From positions 248,001 through 312,000 of the forward strand of contig NZ_JHEL01000015.1 of NCBI RefSeq assembly GCF_000710345.2: a stretch of 64,000 bases of DNA, in the 5' to 3' direction. Numbering within the stretch: position 1 is the stretch's first letter; each line of letters begins with the position of its first letter. A program made the position numbers and the translations under genes. Source of the DNA: Curtobacterium sp. S6 (GTDB lineage Bacteria; Actinomycetota; Actinomycetes; Actinomycetales; Micrococcaceae). Below, piece by piece: positions 8,517 through 18,025 of this stretch. The notes under the pieces are model-generated. The model was not told where the DNA came from, made no database searches, and worked only from the letters and a program-made list of their open reading frames with translations.

Positions 8517-9278
8517 ATGTCGGGTCACTCCAAATGGGCCACCACCAAACACAAGAAGGCCGCGATCGACGCCAAGCGCGCCAAGGCCTTCGCCAAGTAC
8601 ATTAAGGGCATCGAGGTCGCTGCCCGCATGGGCGGTGCCGACATCTCCGGAAACCCTGCCCTGGATCTGGCGATCTCCAAGGCCAAGAAGAACTCGGTGC
8701 CGAACGACAACATCGACCGGGCCGTCAAGCGCGGCGCGGGGCTGACCGGCGAGGTCATCGACTACGCGGAAATCCTCTATGAAGCCCGTGGGCCTCAGGG
8801 ATCGGCGCTCTACATCGAGTGCTTGACGGACAATAAGAACCGCGCGGCCGCCGAGGTGCGCACGGCCGTGACCCGCAGCGGTGGCACCATGGCCGATCCC
8901 GGATCCGTCTCATTCATGTTCGAGCGTAAGGGCGTGGTCGAGGTCGCCAAGAAGGACGGCCTGACCGAGGACGATCTCCTCATGGCCGTTCTCGACGCCG
9001 GGGCGGACGAGGTCAAGGAAGAAGACGAGGTCTTCGAGGTGATTTCGGAGGCCTCGGATCTTAACGCGATTCGCAAGGCCCTGGACGAGGCCGAACTCGA
9101 GTACAACAACGACGACCCCCAGTGGCGTCCTACCATGACCGTCGATCTGGACGCCGACGGCGCCCGGAAATTCCTGCGCTTGGCCGATGCCGTGGAGGCC
9201 CTCGACGACGTCCAGAGCGTTTACTCGAATGCGGATATTTCCCCCGAGGTCTTGGCCGAGCTCGAAGCCGACGACTAG
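8517..9278 (+). CDS. yebC: YebC/TACO1 family translation/transcription factor
   Basis: A 253-residue protein opening [18 protein letters not shown], the invariant family start, with GAGGAG 8 nt upstream. Three-domain YebC architecture with the acidic segment [12 protein letters not shown] in the middle. Family members aid translation of polyproline stretches (as TACO1 and YebC2 do) or act as DNA-binding regulators. It precedes ruvCAB as in most bacteria and probably shares that transcript. An upstream in-frame ATG at 8379 lacks homology. Confidence 0.95.
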   Translation: MSGHSKWATTKHKKAAIDAKRAKAFAKYIKGIEVAARMGGADISGNPALDLAISKAKKNSVPNDNIDRAVKRGAGLTGEVIDYAEILYEARGPQGSALYIECLTDNKNRAAAEVRTAVTRSGGTMADPGSVSFMFERKGVVEVAKKDGLTEDDLLMAVLDAGADEVKEEDEVFEVISEASDLNAIRKALDEAELEYNNDDPQWRPTMTVDLDADGARKFLRLADAVEALDDVQSVYSNADISPEVLAELEADD

Positions 9279-9296
9279 CACGCACGGGACCTTCGC

Positions 9297-9968
9297 ATGA
9301 CCCCCGCCTCTTCGGCCCCGCTCGGGGCCGTCTCTTCGACGGCCTCGAGCGGGCCCCTGCGCATTCTGGGCGTTGACCCCGGTCTGACCCGTTGCGGTTT
9401 CGGCGTGGTCGACATGACCGGAAACCGCAAGGCCCGGTACGTCGATGCGGGCGTCGCGGGCACGCAGGCCGCGGATCCCCTCGACGCGCGGGTCCTGCAC
9501 ATCCAGCGGGCCATGCAAGGGTGGATCGAGACCTACTCGCCCGATGTCATGGCCATCGAGCGCGTCTTCGCGCAAGAATCCGTGAACACCGTGATCGGAA
9601 CGGCTCACGCGTCCGGGGTGGTCATCGCCGCCGCCGCGGCCGCCGGGATTCCGGTGGCCTGGCATACCCCCTCGGAGGTTAAGGCCGCGGTGACCGGGAG
9701 CGGGCGAGCCGACAAGGGTTCCGTCGGCCGCATGGTCACCCGTATCTTGGACCTGAAGACGGTACCCAAACCCGCCGATGCCGCCGACGCCCTCGCCCTG
9801 GCGATCTGCCACGGGTGGCGCTCAGGAATCATCGGGACGGGCCTCAACATGAGCAACGGGGTCCAAACCCATCAGGGATCCGTGCCGCGGTCGCGAGCCT
9901 CCGGCGGCATGACCCCTGCGCAACGCGCCTGGAAGGTCGCCGAAGAGAAGTCACGCCGCGGTCGGTGA
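9297..9968 (+). CDS. ruvC: Holliday junction resolvase RuvC
   Basis: A 223-residue endonuclease that cuts Holliday junctions symmetrically. The four acidic catalytic residues are visible: D27 in [12 protein letters not shown]88 in MAIERVFAQ, and D161 and D164 in [14 protein letters not shown]. It is longer than the roughly 170-residue E. coli protein because of an N-terminal Ser/Ala-rich extension of about 20 residues and a basic C-terminal tail. It begins 18 bp after yebC, so the two are co-transcribed. ruvA follows after 77 bp that appear to hold a separate promoter. Confidence 0.95.
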   Translation: MTPASSAPLGAVSSTASSGPLRILGVDPGLTRCGFGVVDMTGNRKARYVDAGVAGTQAADPLDARVLHIQRAMQGWIETYSPDVMAIERVFAQESVNTVIGTAHASGVVIAAAAAAGIPVAWHTPSEVKAAVTGSGRADKGSVGRMVTRILDLKTVPKPADAADALALAICHGWRSGIIGTGLNMSNGVQTHQGSVPRSRASGGMTPAQRAWKVAEEKSRRGR

Positions 9969-10016
9969 GATTCCGCCAGGACACGAATCGTCCACAGGGG
10001 CGTGATGAAGTGTCAT

Positions 10017-10032
10017 TCGTATCTGTGTTCGA
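10017..10032 (+). promoter_or_regulatory. Candidate LexA (SOS) box upstream of ruvA
   Basis: TCGTAT-CTGT-GTTCGA compared with the actinobacterial/Gram-positive SOS box TCGAAC-N4-GTTCGA. The right half is perfect and the left half has two mismatches. It lies immediately before the predicted -10 TAGGGT, in the promoter spacer, where a bound repressor would block RNA polymerase. Confidence 0.5.
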
Positions 10033-10033
10033 A

Positions 10034-10039
10034 TAGGGT
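10034..10039 (+). promoter_or_regulatory. Candidate leaderless -10 (TAGGGT) for ruvAB
   Basis: TAGGGT, then 6 nt, then the ATG at 10046. Position 10011-10016 (TGTCAT) could be the -35. Confidence 0.45.
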
Positions 10040-10045
10040 GGATCC

Positions 10046-10690
10046 ATGATTTCTTCTTTGTCTGGGACCGTGACCCACGTGGGTCTTCACGAGGCCGTCG
10101 TCGAGGTCGGCGGTGTCGGCATGCTCTTCCACGCAACGCCGGGAACCCTGGCTACGCTCCGGCTCGGCGAGCACGCTCGAGTCGAAACCTCCCTGATCGT
10201 GAAGGAAGACTCCCTCACGCTGTTCGGATTCCGGGACAATGAGGAGCGCGAAGTCTTCACGACCATGCTCTCCGTCTCGGGCATCGGGCCGCGCATCGCG
10301 CTGGCCGTTCTGTCCGTCTATTCGCCGGTCGAGGTATCCCGTGCGGTCGCCGCCGGGGACGACAAAGCCTTCAGCAAGGTGCCCGGCATCGGACCCAAGG
10401 GCGCCCGACGCATCGTCCTGGAGCTGGCGGGAAAGCTCGTGCTGCCCGACCCGGAATCCGAATCGGAACCGGCGTCGGATTCCGGCACGGCCTCTCAGGG
10501 GCCCACGTGGAGGGGGCAGGTCCTGGACGCGTTGGTCGGCCTCGGGTGGACCGAAAAGGACGCCGTGAGCGCCGTCGACGCCTTCGTGGATTCTTCTCCC
10601 GAGGCCGCGTCCCTGACCGTGGCCGAGGCCCTGCGCAACGTCCTGGCCGGGCTGGGCCGCGCGAACGCCATGGGCCACCGGGCCAAATAG
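10046..10690 (+). CDS. ruvA: Holliday junction branch migration complex subunit RuvA
   Basis: A 214-residue protein. It has the OB-fold domain I (MISSLSGTVTHVGLHEAVVEVGG), helix-hairpin-helix domain II (VSGIGPRIALAVLS and VPGIGPKGARRIVLELAGKL), and a RuvB-contacting domain III near the C terminus (ALVGLGWTEKDAVSAVD), joined by an acidic Ser/Pro linker. RuvA tetramers bind the four-way junction and load RuvB. Translation of ruvB begins 18 bp later. Likely SOS-inducible given the upstream LexA-like site. Confidence 0.96.
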   Translation: MISSLSGTVTHVGLHEAVVEVGGVGMLFHATPGTLATLRLGEHARVETSLIVKEDSLTLFGFRDNEEREVFTTMLSVSGIGPRIALAVLSVYSPVEVSRAVAAGDDKAFSKVPGIGPKGARRIVLELAGKLVLPDPESESEPASDSGTASQGPTWRGQVLDALVGLGWTEKDAVSAVDAFVDSSPEAASLTVAEALRNVLAGLGRANAMGHRAK

Positions 10691-10708
10691 TCTGCCGGAG
10701 AGGAAAAG

Positions 10709-11764
10709 ATGACTCAGCAATTCCCCGAGAACGACGCCCAACACCTGCCGGGCCAGCAGCGACAGGGGCAAGACCGGCTCGTGGACGCGGAGGTCGAGCC
10801 CGAGGACAAAGCGATCGAAGCCGCGTTGCGCCCCAAGGCCCTGGACGATTTCGTGGGGCAGAAGCGGGTCCGTCAGCAACTGTCCCTGGTCCTGGAAGCA
10901 TCGCGTCTGCGGGGGCGAAGCGCCGACCACGTGTTGCTGTCCGGCCCTCCCGGCCTGGGAAAAACCACCTTGGCGATGATCATCGCCGAGGAAATGGGCG
11001 CGCCGCTACGCATCAGCTCGGGGCCGGCGATCCAGCATTCGGGAGATCTCGCGGCGATTCTTTCCTCCCTGACTCCCGGCGAGGTGTTGTTCCTCGACGA
11101 GATCCACCGGATGTCGCGACCGGCCGAGGAAATGCTGTACATGGCCATGGAGGATTTCCGCGTGGACATCGTGGTCGGCAAGGGCGCGGGCGCGACCTCG
11201 ATCCCGTTGGAGCTGCCCAGCTTCACGCTGGTCGGGGCGACGACGCGCGCCGGGCTCCTCCCGGGCCCCCTGCGGGATCGCTTCGGATTCACCGGCCATC
11301 TGGAGTTCTATGAGGTCGCCGAGCTGGAACTCGTGCTCCGCCGATCCGCCGGCCTGCTCGACCTGAGTATCACCACGGAAGGGTTCCACGAGATCGCCTC
11401 CCGGTCCCGCGGAACACCGCGTATCTCCAATCGCCTGCTCCGGCGCGTTCGCGACTGGGCGCTGGTCAACGAGATCGACCACATCGATGCTAGGGCGGCG
11501 TCGGCGGCCTTGGACATGTACGAGGTGGATTCACGCGGCCTCGACAGATTGGACCGCTCGGTGCTGGAGTCCCTGATTCACAAATTCGGCGGGGGACCGG
11601 TGGGTCTGTCCACGCTGGCGATCGCGGTGGGAGAAGAGACCGAGACGGTCGAGACCGTCGCCGAACCCTACCTCGTCCGCGAAGGGCTCATGGGGCGCAC
11701 GCCCCGAGGGCGCGTCGCGCTGCCCGCGGCGTGGGAACACCTCGGTCTCGAGGCGCCGGAGTGA
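10709..11764 (+). CDS. ruvB: Holliday junction branch migration helicase RuvB
   Basis: A 351-residue AAA+ motor. The N-terminal region (about 35 residues) is a disordered Gln/Asp-rich extension. Walker A is [13 protein letters not shown] (about 78-90) and Walker B is LFLDEIHRM. Sensor 1 lies in [11 protein letters not shown], with the arginine-finger region LRDRFG. A winged-helix C-terminal domain follows ([21 protein letters not shown] is split here as [10 protein letters not shown] and [11 protein letters not shown]). RuvB hexamers pump DNA through the RuvA-bound junction. It is preceded by GGAGAGGAAA. Confidence 0.97.
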   Translation: MTQQFPENDAQHLPGQQRQGQDRLVDAEVEPEDKAIEAALRPKALDDFVGQKRVRQQLSLVLEASRLRGRSADHVLLSGPPGLGKTTLAMIIAEEMGAPLRISSGPAIQHSGDLAAILSSLTPGEVLFLDEIHRMSRPAEEMLYMAMEDFRVDIVVGKGAGATSIPLELPSFTLVGATTRAGLLPGPLRDRFGFTGHLEFYEVAELELVLRRSAGLLDLSITTEGFHEIASRSRGTPRISNRLLRRVRDWALVNEIDHIDARAASAALDMYEVDSRGLDRLDRSVLESLIHKFGGGPVGLSTLAIAVGEETETVETVAEPYLVREGLMGRTPRGRVALPAAWEHLGLEAPE

Positions 11765-11802
11765 GCGTCCCGAACTAACACGCGGCATTCAGACTCTTCC
11801 CC

Positions 11803-11808
11803 TAGACT
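11803..11808 (+). promoter_or_regulatory. Candidate yajC -10 element (TAGACT)
   Basis: TAGACT in the 116-bp gap after ruvB gives a leader of about 65 nt to yajC, which has its own Shine-Dalgarno (GTGAGGAA). The hexamer recurs before aspS, coaBC and leuS. Confidence 0.45.
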
Positions 11809-11880
11809 GGAAAGGTCTGCCCATCCTGTCCCACAGCGGACCGGAAGACCGGCAGCCCAGCTTCAAGACGTGAGGAACAC

Positions 11881-12471
11881 ATGCTACTTTCCACCATCAA
11901 CTCCACCGGGAGCCTCCAGGCCGCCGAAGGCGGCGGCGGAGGCTCGAACTTCCTGCTTCTGGGACTGATGTTGGTGGTTGTCGTGGTCTTCCTCGTGCTT
12001 CCGATGCGCCGTCAAAAGAAGGCGCGGCAACAGATGGCCGAGCGCCAAGAGGCCATGGTCCCCGGAACCCGTGTCATGACGCAGTTCGGTGTCTTCGGCA
12101 CCATCGTCTCGGTGGACCGCGCCAGCAACCGCGCCGTCATCGAGGTCGCCCCCAAGACCGAGATCACCGTCCACTTGGGCGCCGTGACCACGGTTCTCGA
12201 CGAGAACGGCCAGATCCCGGGCACCCCGGAAGCAGCCCGCGCCGCCGCCGAACACGGCGTGACCGAACCTGCGGCCGACGCCCAGGAGCGCCCCGCTCAG
12301 AACCCCACGGACCCCCGGTACGACGCCGGTTCCACCTCCGCCGAGGGACGCGCGCCGCGCATCAACGGTGAGGTCGTCGACGAGGACGGCCCCACGGGAT
12401 ACCGCCAGGACGGCTCGGAGGGGTTCCGCGATGATCGCGGCGACGACTTCCCCCATGGGTCCTCCCGCTAG
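11881..12471 (+). CDS. yajC: Preprotein translocase accessory subunit YajC
   Basis: A 196-residue protein with one membrane segment at about residues 24-42 (LLLGLMLVVVVVFLVLP) followed by MRRQKKARQQMAERQ, then a small beta-rich domain (VPGTRVMTQFGVFGTIVSVD) typical of YajC. YajC binds SecDF and the SecYEG holotranslocon. The C-terminal 90 residues are a long, acidic, Pro/Gly/Asp-rich disordered tail, an actinobacterial extension. It is the first gene of yajC-secD-secF; a striking hairpin separates it from secD. Confidence 0.9.
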   Translation: MLLSTINSTGSLQAAEGGGGGSNFLLLGLMLVVVVVFLVLPMRRQKKARQQMAERQEAMVPGTRVMTQFGVFGTIVSVDRASNRAVIEVAPKTEITVHLGAVTTVLDENGQIPGTPEAARAAAEHGVTEPAADAQERPAQNPTDPRYDAGSTSAEGRAPRINGEVVDEDGPTGYRQDGSEGFRDDRGDDFPHGSSR

Positions 12472-12487
12472 AAATCTCATCAACCCA

Positions 12488-12521
12488 ACTCGAGGTGCCC
12501 GCTCAGGCGGGCACCTCGAGT
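12488..12521 (+). terminator. Perfect 15-bp hairpin between yajC and secD
   Basis: Left arm 12488-12502 (ACTCGAGGTGCCCGC), 4-nt loop, right arm 12507-12521, all paired. No T-run follows and secD starts 20 bp later, so this may be an attenuator or mRNA-stability element rather than a full terminator. Confidence 0.7.
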
Positions 12522-12541
12522 CGTGATCCACAGGAATCGTC

Positions 12542-14311
12542 ATGGCTCGGAATACAAGAATGTCGGGTGCGAAAAAGGCCCTGATCCTGCTGACCGCCAT
12601 CGTGGTGGTCCTCGGCGGGGTCATCGGCCTGTCGGCGGCAAAGCTCGGTGGTGAGTCCACCCCCAAATTGGCTCTCGACCTGTCCGGCGGAACCGAGATG
12701 ATCCTTTCGCCCAAGGCCACCAACGGCGGCGGGGACATCAGCAAGGACCAGCTCGACCAGGCGGTCGACATCATCCGCCAGCGCGTCGACGGAACGGGCG
12801 TCTCCGAGGCCGAGGTCAGCACCCAGTCAGGGCGCAACGTCGTCGTCTCGATGCCGGGTGTCCCCAGCCAAGAGACGCGTGACCTGATCCAGGCCTCGGC
12901 CCAGATGTCCTTCCGCTCCGTTTTGGCGCAGAGCGACGGTAAGCCGGTTCCCCAGGAGAGCCGCACCGATTACGCGAAGATGCCCAAGCCCTCGGGCGAG
13001 CCCAAGGACGGCTCGGACTCGGCGTGGATCACCCCGGAATTGCAAAAGCAATACGAGCTCAGGGACTGCGCGGCCCATCCGGGCAAGGACGACGAGCTGG
13101 ACCCCCACAAGGCCGTGGTCGCCTGTTCCGATGACGGCCAGCAGAAATACATGTTGGGGCCCGTCGAGCTGAACGGCTCCGATATCTCCGACGCCAGCTA
13201 TTCCCAGGTGGACTCCGGTAACGGGGTCAGCACGGGCCAGTGGGGCGTGAATATCTCCTTCAACGATCACGCCAAGAAGGTCTTCAAGACCGTCACCGAG
13301 CGCCTCTACGGTTTCTACGGCAAGAATCAAAACGATCCCAAGGCCTCCTTCGCGATCATGCTCGACGGCAGCGTATTGCAGGCACCTCGTTCGCAGGCCG
13401 TGATTTCCGATGGCAAGGCCCAAATCACCGGCAACTTCACCGAGGACGATGCCAAGGGCCTGTCCGAACAGCTCAAGTACGGCGCCCTGCCCATCAGCTT
13501 CCACATCGAGTCGGAGCAACAGATCTCGGCAACGTTGGGCACCGACCAGCTGAAGATGGGCATCATCGCGGGCATCATCGGCCTGCTACTGGTCTGCATC
13601 TATTCCCTCTTCCAATACCGACTCCTCGGTTTCGTGACGATCGCGTCCCTGTTGGTCGCGGGCGTGGTCACCTACGAGGCGATCACGCTCCTGGGCTGGG
13701 CCGTGAATTATCGCTTGTCCCTGGCCGGAGTCGCCGGCCTGATCGTGGCCATCGGCCAGACCGCCGACTCGTTCATCGTCTACTTCGAACGCATCAGGGA
13801 TGGGCTCAGGGACGGGCGAAGCGTTCCATCGGCCATCGACCACGGCTGGCTTCGCGCGCGTCGAACCATCTGGGCCTCGAAGGGCGTCAATCTCCTGGCC
13901 GCCGTGGTGCTGTATTTCGTGGCGGTCGGCAACGTGCGTGGCTTCGCCTTCACCCTCGGCCTGACGGCCATCGCGGACCTCATGGTGATCTTCTGGTTTA
14001 CCCATCCGATGATGGTTCTGCTGTCGCGGACCAGGTTCTTCGGTGAAGGCCACCGGCATTCCGGCCTCGATGCCAAGGCCCTCGGCTACGTGCCGCTGTA
14101 CCGCGGTGCCGGTCGGCTCAGGGATCCCGAAGACGCCCCGAAGGCCTCGCGGCGGCGTCGAGGCGCCGAAAGCGAAGAAGCGGTTCGCCCGATGACGATC
14201 GCCGAACGGCGTCGTGCGGAGGCTCTGAAAGCGCAGGGTGATTCCGTCGACCGGAAGACCACGACCGACGACGCAACCGGCGAGAACCCCGAAGGATCCG
14301 ATCATGCCTAA
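12542..14311 (+). CDS. secD: Protein translocase subunit SecD
   Basis: A 589-residue RND-like membrane protein. TM1 is at about 12-33, followed by the D-x-x-GG motif in LALDLSGGTEMIL. A large extracytoplasmic P1 region comes next, then five membrane segments in the C-terminal half (including GIIAGIIGLLLVCIYSLFQY and VAGLIVAIGQTADSFIVYFE). With SecF it uses the proton-motive force to pull proteins out after SecYEG. The C-terminal tail is basic and disordered. RBS CAGGAA precedes the ATG. It overlaps secF by 8 bp. Confidence 0.96.
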   Translation: MARNTRMSGAKKALILLTAIVVVLGGVIGLSAAKLGGESTPKLALDLSGGTEMILSPKATNGGGDISKDQLDQAVDIIRQRVDGTGVSEAEVSTQSGRNVVVSMPGVPSQETRDLIQASAQMSFRSVLAQSDGKPVPQESRTDYAKMPKPSGEPKDGSDSAWITPELQKQYELRDCAAHPGKDDELDPHKAVVACSDDGQQKYMLGPVELNGSDISDASYSQVDSGNGVSTGQWGVNISFNDHAKKVFKTVTERLYGFYGKNQNDPKASFAIMLDGSVLQAPRSQAVISDGKAQITGNFTEDDAKGLSEQLKYGALPISFHIESEQQISATLGTDQLKMGIIAGIIGLLLVCIYSLFQYRLLGFVTIASLLVAGVVTYEAITLLGWAVNYRLSLAGVAGLIVAIGQTADSFIVYFERIRDGLRDGRSVPSAIDHGWLRARRTIWASKGVNLLAAVVLYFVAVGNVRGFAFTLGLTAIADLMVIFWFTHPMMVLLSRTRFFGEGHRHSGLDAKALGYVPLYRGAGRLRDPEDAPKASRRRRGAESEEAVRPMTIAERRRAEALKAQGDSVDRKTTTDDATGENPEGSDHA

Positions 14312-15485
14312 GTTCGCACAGCTCGGTAGCAACCTCTATACCGGCAAGACCTCCGTCCCCTTCATCCCGAAGAAGAAGCTCTGGCTGGGCATTTCGGCGG
14401 TCTTGGTGGTGATAGCCATCTTGATTCCGGTCTTCACTGGCGGCTTCAAAATGGGCATCGACTTCCGGGGCGGCTCGGAATTCACGGTCTCCGACACGCA
14501 AAACACGGATATCGCGGTCGGCGAGAAGGCCGTCTCGCAGAACGCGGGTGCCAAGCAGACCGAGGTCACCAAGATCGCCGCGGGCACGATCCGCGTCCAG
14601 ACGGAACAGCTCAACGACGACCAAACCTTGTCCGTCAAGAAGGCCCTTCAGGAGGCCTACAAGGTGAGCTCCGACGACGTGACCTCTTCCTACGTGGGGC
14701 CGACCTGGGGCCAGGGCGTGACGCGCCAGGCGACCTGGGGCCTCATCGCTTTCGTGGTGCTCGCGACCGTCGGCATGGCGCTGTACTTCAGAACCGTCAA
14801 GATGTCCCTGTCCGCGATCGCGGGGCTCCTGTTCACCGTGATCACGACCGCCGGGGTGTACGCCCTCGTGGGGTTCGAGGTGACCCCGTCGGCGATCATC
14901 GGTTTCCTGACGATCCTGTCCTATTCGTTGTATGACTCCGTCGTGGTTTTCGACAAGATCCGCGAAAACACCAAGGACTATCAACGCAATACCAGGATGA
15001 CGTTTGCGGACGAGGTCAACTTGGCGACCAACCAGACCTTGGTTCGGTCCATCAATACCTCGGTCGTCGGGATCCTGCCGGTCGGCTCGATCCTGTTCAT
15101 CGGGGCCTTCATGCTCGGCGCCGGTACCCTGCAGGATCTCTCCCTCGCGTTGTTCATCGGGATCATCATGGGCACCCTCGGCACCCTCTTCGTGTCAGCG
15201 CCGCTGTACGCGACGCTGCGGCAAGGGGAGAAGCCGATCAAGGAACACGCCCGGCGGATCAGGGACGGCCACGAGACCGGGACCGAAGGAACGGATCCGG
15301 AGGACCTGCCGGAGGCGTTCGGCCCCGAGAAGGGCCAGGAGCGGGAGGAATCCGGTTCCGGGCGTTCCGGCTCGAGCGCGGCCGGTCGGTCGGGCGCCGA
15401 GGCGTCGGCTCGTGGGGACGAGTCGCGGGAGACCGGCTCGAGGCGGTTCGGCCGCCAGGGGCCGGACAGCGGGGCCGTGGTCTGA
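14304..15485 (+). CDS. secF: Protein translocase subunit SecF
   Basis: A 393-residue partner of SecD, beginning MPKFAQLGSNLYTGKTSVPF. TM1 (LWLGISAVLVVIAILIPVF) leads to the conserved GIDFRGGSEF motif. Membrane segments 2-6 include IAGLLFTVITTAGVYALVG and the signature LSYSLYDSVVVFDKIREN. The last 80 residues form an unusual Glu/Arg/Ser/Gly-rich tail, probably disordered. Its ATG lies within the end of secD (8-bp overlap); a longer upstream in-frame start at 14238 is discarded as it would lie wholly in secD. Confidence 0.96.
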   Translation: MPKFAQLGSNLYTGKTSVPFIPKKKLWLGISAVLVVIAILIPVFTGGFKMGIDFRGGSEFTVSDTQNTDIAVGEKAVSQNAGAKQTEVTKIAAGTIRVQTEQLNDDQTLSVKKALQEAYKVSSDDVTSSYVGPTWGQGVTRQATWGLIAFVVLATVGMALYFRTVKMSLSAIAGLLFTVITTAGVYALVGFEVTPSAIIGFLTILSYSLYDSVVVFDKIRENTKDYQRNTRMTFADEVNLATNQTLVRSINTSVVGILPVGSILFIGAFMLGAGTLQDLSLALFIGIIMGTLGTLFVSAPLYATLRQGEKPIKEHARRIRDGHETGTEGTDPEDLPEAFGPEKGQEREESGSGRSGSSAAGRSGAEASARGDESRETGSRRFGRQGPDSGAVV

Positions 15486-15612
15486 CGAAGACCGGAGCGT
15501 CGGCGGCGGTATCGAACGGGCTGAGGTCCCGAAAGGACGATCGCCGTCCCGCACGCCGGGGCGCCGACCCGGTGGTTTCCGTGCCGTGGTCTCACCGCGC
15601 GTGCCCTGGGTC

Positions 15613-15618
15613 TACACT
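15613..15618 (+). promoter_or_regulatory. Candidate relA -10 element (TACACT)
   Basis: TACACT lies 28 bp before the TTG start of relA, in the 161-bp gap after secF. It leaves a short leader holding the GTAGGAG Shine-Dalgarno. Confidence 0.4.
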
Positions 15619-15646
15619 GGGTCCATCACAGGGGTAGGAGTTTACT

Positions 15647-18025
15647 TTGGCAGGATCCGATCAGCACGACGGGCACGGAACCCACAGAGTCATTTCCGCG
15701 TCCACCAGGACACCGGAACGCCGGGCCTTCCCGCGCGCCTCCGCGTCGGCGGACCACGGGGACGGTCACGGTTCGGAGTCGAATCCGAGCGCCGCCGTGA
15801 ACCGCACCAAACCGGTCTCACCGGTACTTGTCCCTTTGCTGAGGACGGTCAAGGCCAATAATCCGCAAGAGGACTTTTCCGCCATCGAGCGCGCCTTCGC
15901 GGTCGCGGATAAATACCACACGGGCCAAAAGCGAAAGAGCGGGGACCCGTACATCACCCACCCGGTCGCGGTGACGACGATTCTGGCCGAGCTGGGGGCC
16001 TCGGGTGCGACGCTCATCGCGGGGCTCCTGCACGACACCGTCGAAGACACCGAATACAGCCTGGCGGAGCTCACGGAAGAGTTCGGCCAGGAGGTCGCCG
16101 ACCTCGTGGACGGCGTCACCAAGCTCGACAAGGTGACCTACGGCGAGCACGCCCAGGCGGAGACCGTCCGCAAGATGGTCATCGCCATGGCCAAGGACAT
16201 CCGGGTCCTCGTGATCAAGCTCGCGGACCGGCTGCATAACGCCCGAACCTGGCGATTTGTCTCTCCGGAGTCGAGCGCGCGCAAAGCCAAGGAGACCTTG
16301 GAGATCTTTGCGCCCCTGGCCCATCGTCTGGGGATCAACACCATCAAGTGGGAGCTCGAGGACCTCTCGTTCGCGGCCCTCGAACCGCGAATCTACGACG
16401 AGATCGTGCGCATGGTCGGCGATCGCACGCCCGAGCGAGAGCGGCAACTCCAAGAGATCCGCACCGGGGTCAGGGACGAGCTGGCGAGGTCGAACATCAC
16501 CTGCGAGGTCACCGGACGACCCAAGCACTATTACTCGATTTATCAGAAGATGATTCTTCGAGACAAAGAATTCGACGAGATCTATGACCTGCTGGCCATC
16601 CGGATCCTCGTCGACTCCGTCCGCGATTGCTACGCGGCATTGGGCGCGATCCACGAGGTCTGGAAGCCTCTGCCCGGTCGTTTCAAGGATTACATCGCCG
16701 TCCCGAAATTCAATACGTACCAATCCCTGCACACGGCCGTCATCGGTCCCTCGGGCCGTCCGGTCGAGGTGCAGATCCGCACCCATGAGATGCACCAGAA
16801 GGCCGAATACGGCATCGCGGCGCACTGGAAGTACAAGGCCGCCGCCAGGGGAGAGGCCCAGGCCAACGGTCGGCGCACCGAAGACTCCGCGGACACGATG
16901 AAGTGGCTGCAATCGCTCATGTCCTGGCAGTCCGAGACCAAGGACTCCTCGGAATTCCTCGACTCCCTGCGCTACGAGGTCAATGCGCAGGAAGTCTTCG
17001 TCTTCACCCCGGCCGGGGACGTGTTGTCTCTTCCCAGCGGCTCGACCCCGGTGGATTTCGCCTACTCGATCCACACGCAGATCGGCGAGCACACCATCGG
17101 CGCCCGGGTCAACGGAAAACTGGTTCCGTTGTCCTCGAAGCTCAACCACGGTGATCGCATCGAGATCCTGACCACCAAGGCCGAGGACGCCGGACCCAGC
17201 GAGGACTGGCTGAAATTCGTCGCCAGCCCTCGCGCCCGAACCAAGATTCGGCACTACCTGACCAAGGAACGTCGCGAAGAGGCGATTGAAAAGGGCAAGG
17301 ATAATCTCACCCGCTCGATGCGTCGGCACAGTCTTCCGCTGCAGCGACTGCTCACGAGCAAGCTGCTCCTGTCGGTCGCCGAGGAGCACCACAAGGACGA
17401 CGTGGCGGCTCTCTACGAGGCCGTGGGGGAAGGGCAGATCAAAGCCCAGGAGGTGATCGATCGCCTTGTCGACCTGCTGGGTGGACAGGTCGGCACCGAA
17501 GAGGACCTCGAAGAGGAAACCTCGATCACGACCCACGCCCGGCCCAAATTCGCGGACTCCGGGGTGATCGTCAAGGGCGCCGACGGCGTCTATACCAAAC
17601 TCGCCCGTTGCTGCACGCCGGTGCCCCCGGACGACATCATCGGCATCGTCACGCGGGGTCACGGGATCTCGGTGCACCGGTCGGACTGCCCCAACATGCG
17701 GCACGCGAAGGACGACCCGCGGCGGATCGACGTTCGGTGGGCCCCGACCAAATCATCGGTATTTCTGGTGGAGATCCAGATCGAGGCGCTCGACAGAAAG
17801 TCCCTGCTCTCGGACGTGACCCGGGTCCTGTCCGAGAGCCACGTGAATATCCTCTCGGCCAACGTCCACACGAACGTGTCCCGGTTGGCGATCTCGAGGT
17901 TCTCCTTCGAGATGGGGGATCCGCGGTATCTCGACCACGTGCTCAATGCCGTGCGCGGGATCGACGGCGTCTACGACGTCTACCGCATCACCGGTTCGCG
18001 GCCGACGCCTCAGCCGTCGGCGTAG
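15647..18025 (+). CDS. relA: Bifunctional (p)ppGpp synthetase/hydrolase Rel
   Basis: A 792-residue RSH protein. The N-terminal disordered extension (about 60 residues, His/Ser rich) precedes the HD hydrolase domain: HTGQKRKSGDPYITHPVAV and LLHDTVEDTEY, with the catalytic HD at about 129-130. The synthetase domain follows (RFKDYIAVPKFNTYQSLHT, VEVQIRT), then TGS (FAYSIHTQIGEHTIGARV), a zinc-finger/helical region (KLARCCTPVPPDDIIG) and an ACT domain. Both active sites look intact, so it should make and degrade the alarmone. TTG start with AGGAG 6 nt upstream. Its last 38 bp overlap the convergent AbiEi-like gene. Confidence 0.96.
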   Translation: MAGSDQHDGHGTHRVISASTRTPERRAFPRASASADHGDGHGSESNPSAAVNRTKPVSPVLVPLLRTVKANNPQEDFSAIERAFAVADKYHTGQKRKSGDPYITHPVAVTTILAELGASGATLIAGLLHDTVEDTEYSLAELTEEFGQEVADLVDGVTKLDKVTYGEHAQAETVRKMVIAMAKDIRVLVIKLADRLHNARTWRFVSPESSARKAKETLEIFAPLAHRLGINTIKWELEDLSFAALEPRIYDEIVRMVGDRTPERERQLQEIRTGVRDELARSNITCEVTGRPKHYYSIYQKMILRDKEFDEIYDLLAIRILVDSVRDCYAALGAIHEVWKPLPGRFKDYIAVPKFNTYQSLHTAVIGPSGRPVEVQIRTHEMHQKAEYGIAAHWKYKAAARGEAQANGRRTEDSADTMKWLQSLMSWQSETKDSSEFLDSLRYEVNAQEVFVFTPAGDVLSLPSGSTPVDFAYSIHTQIGEHTIGARVNGKLVPLSSKLNHGDRIEILTTKAEDAGPSEDWLKFVASPRARTKIRHYLTKERREEAIEKGKDNLTRSMRRHSLPLQRLLTSKLLLSVAEEHHKDDVAALYEAVGEGQIKAQEVIDRLVDLLGGQVGTEEDLEEETSITTHARPKFADSGVIVKGADGVYTKLARCCTPVPPDDIIGIVTRGHGISVHRSDCPNMRHAKDDPRRIDVRWAPTKSSVFLVEIQIEALDRKSLLSDVTRVLSESHVNILSANVHTNVSRLAISRFSFEMGDPRYLDHVLNAVRGIDGVYDVYRITGSRPTPQPSA

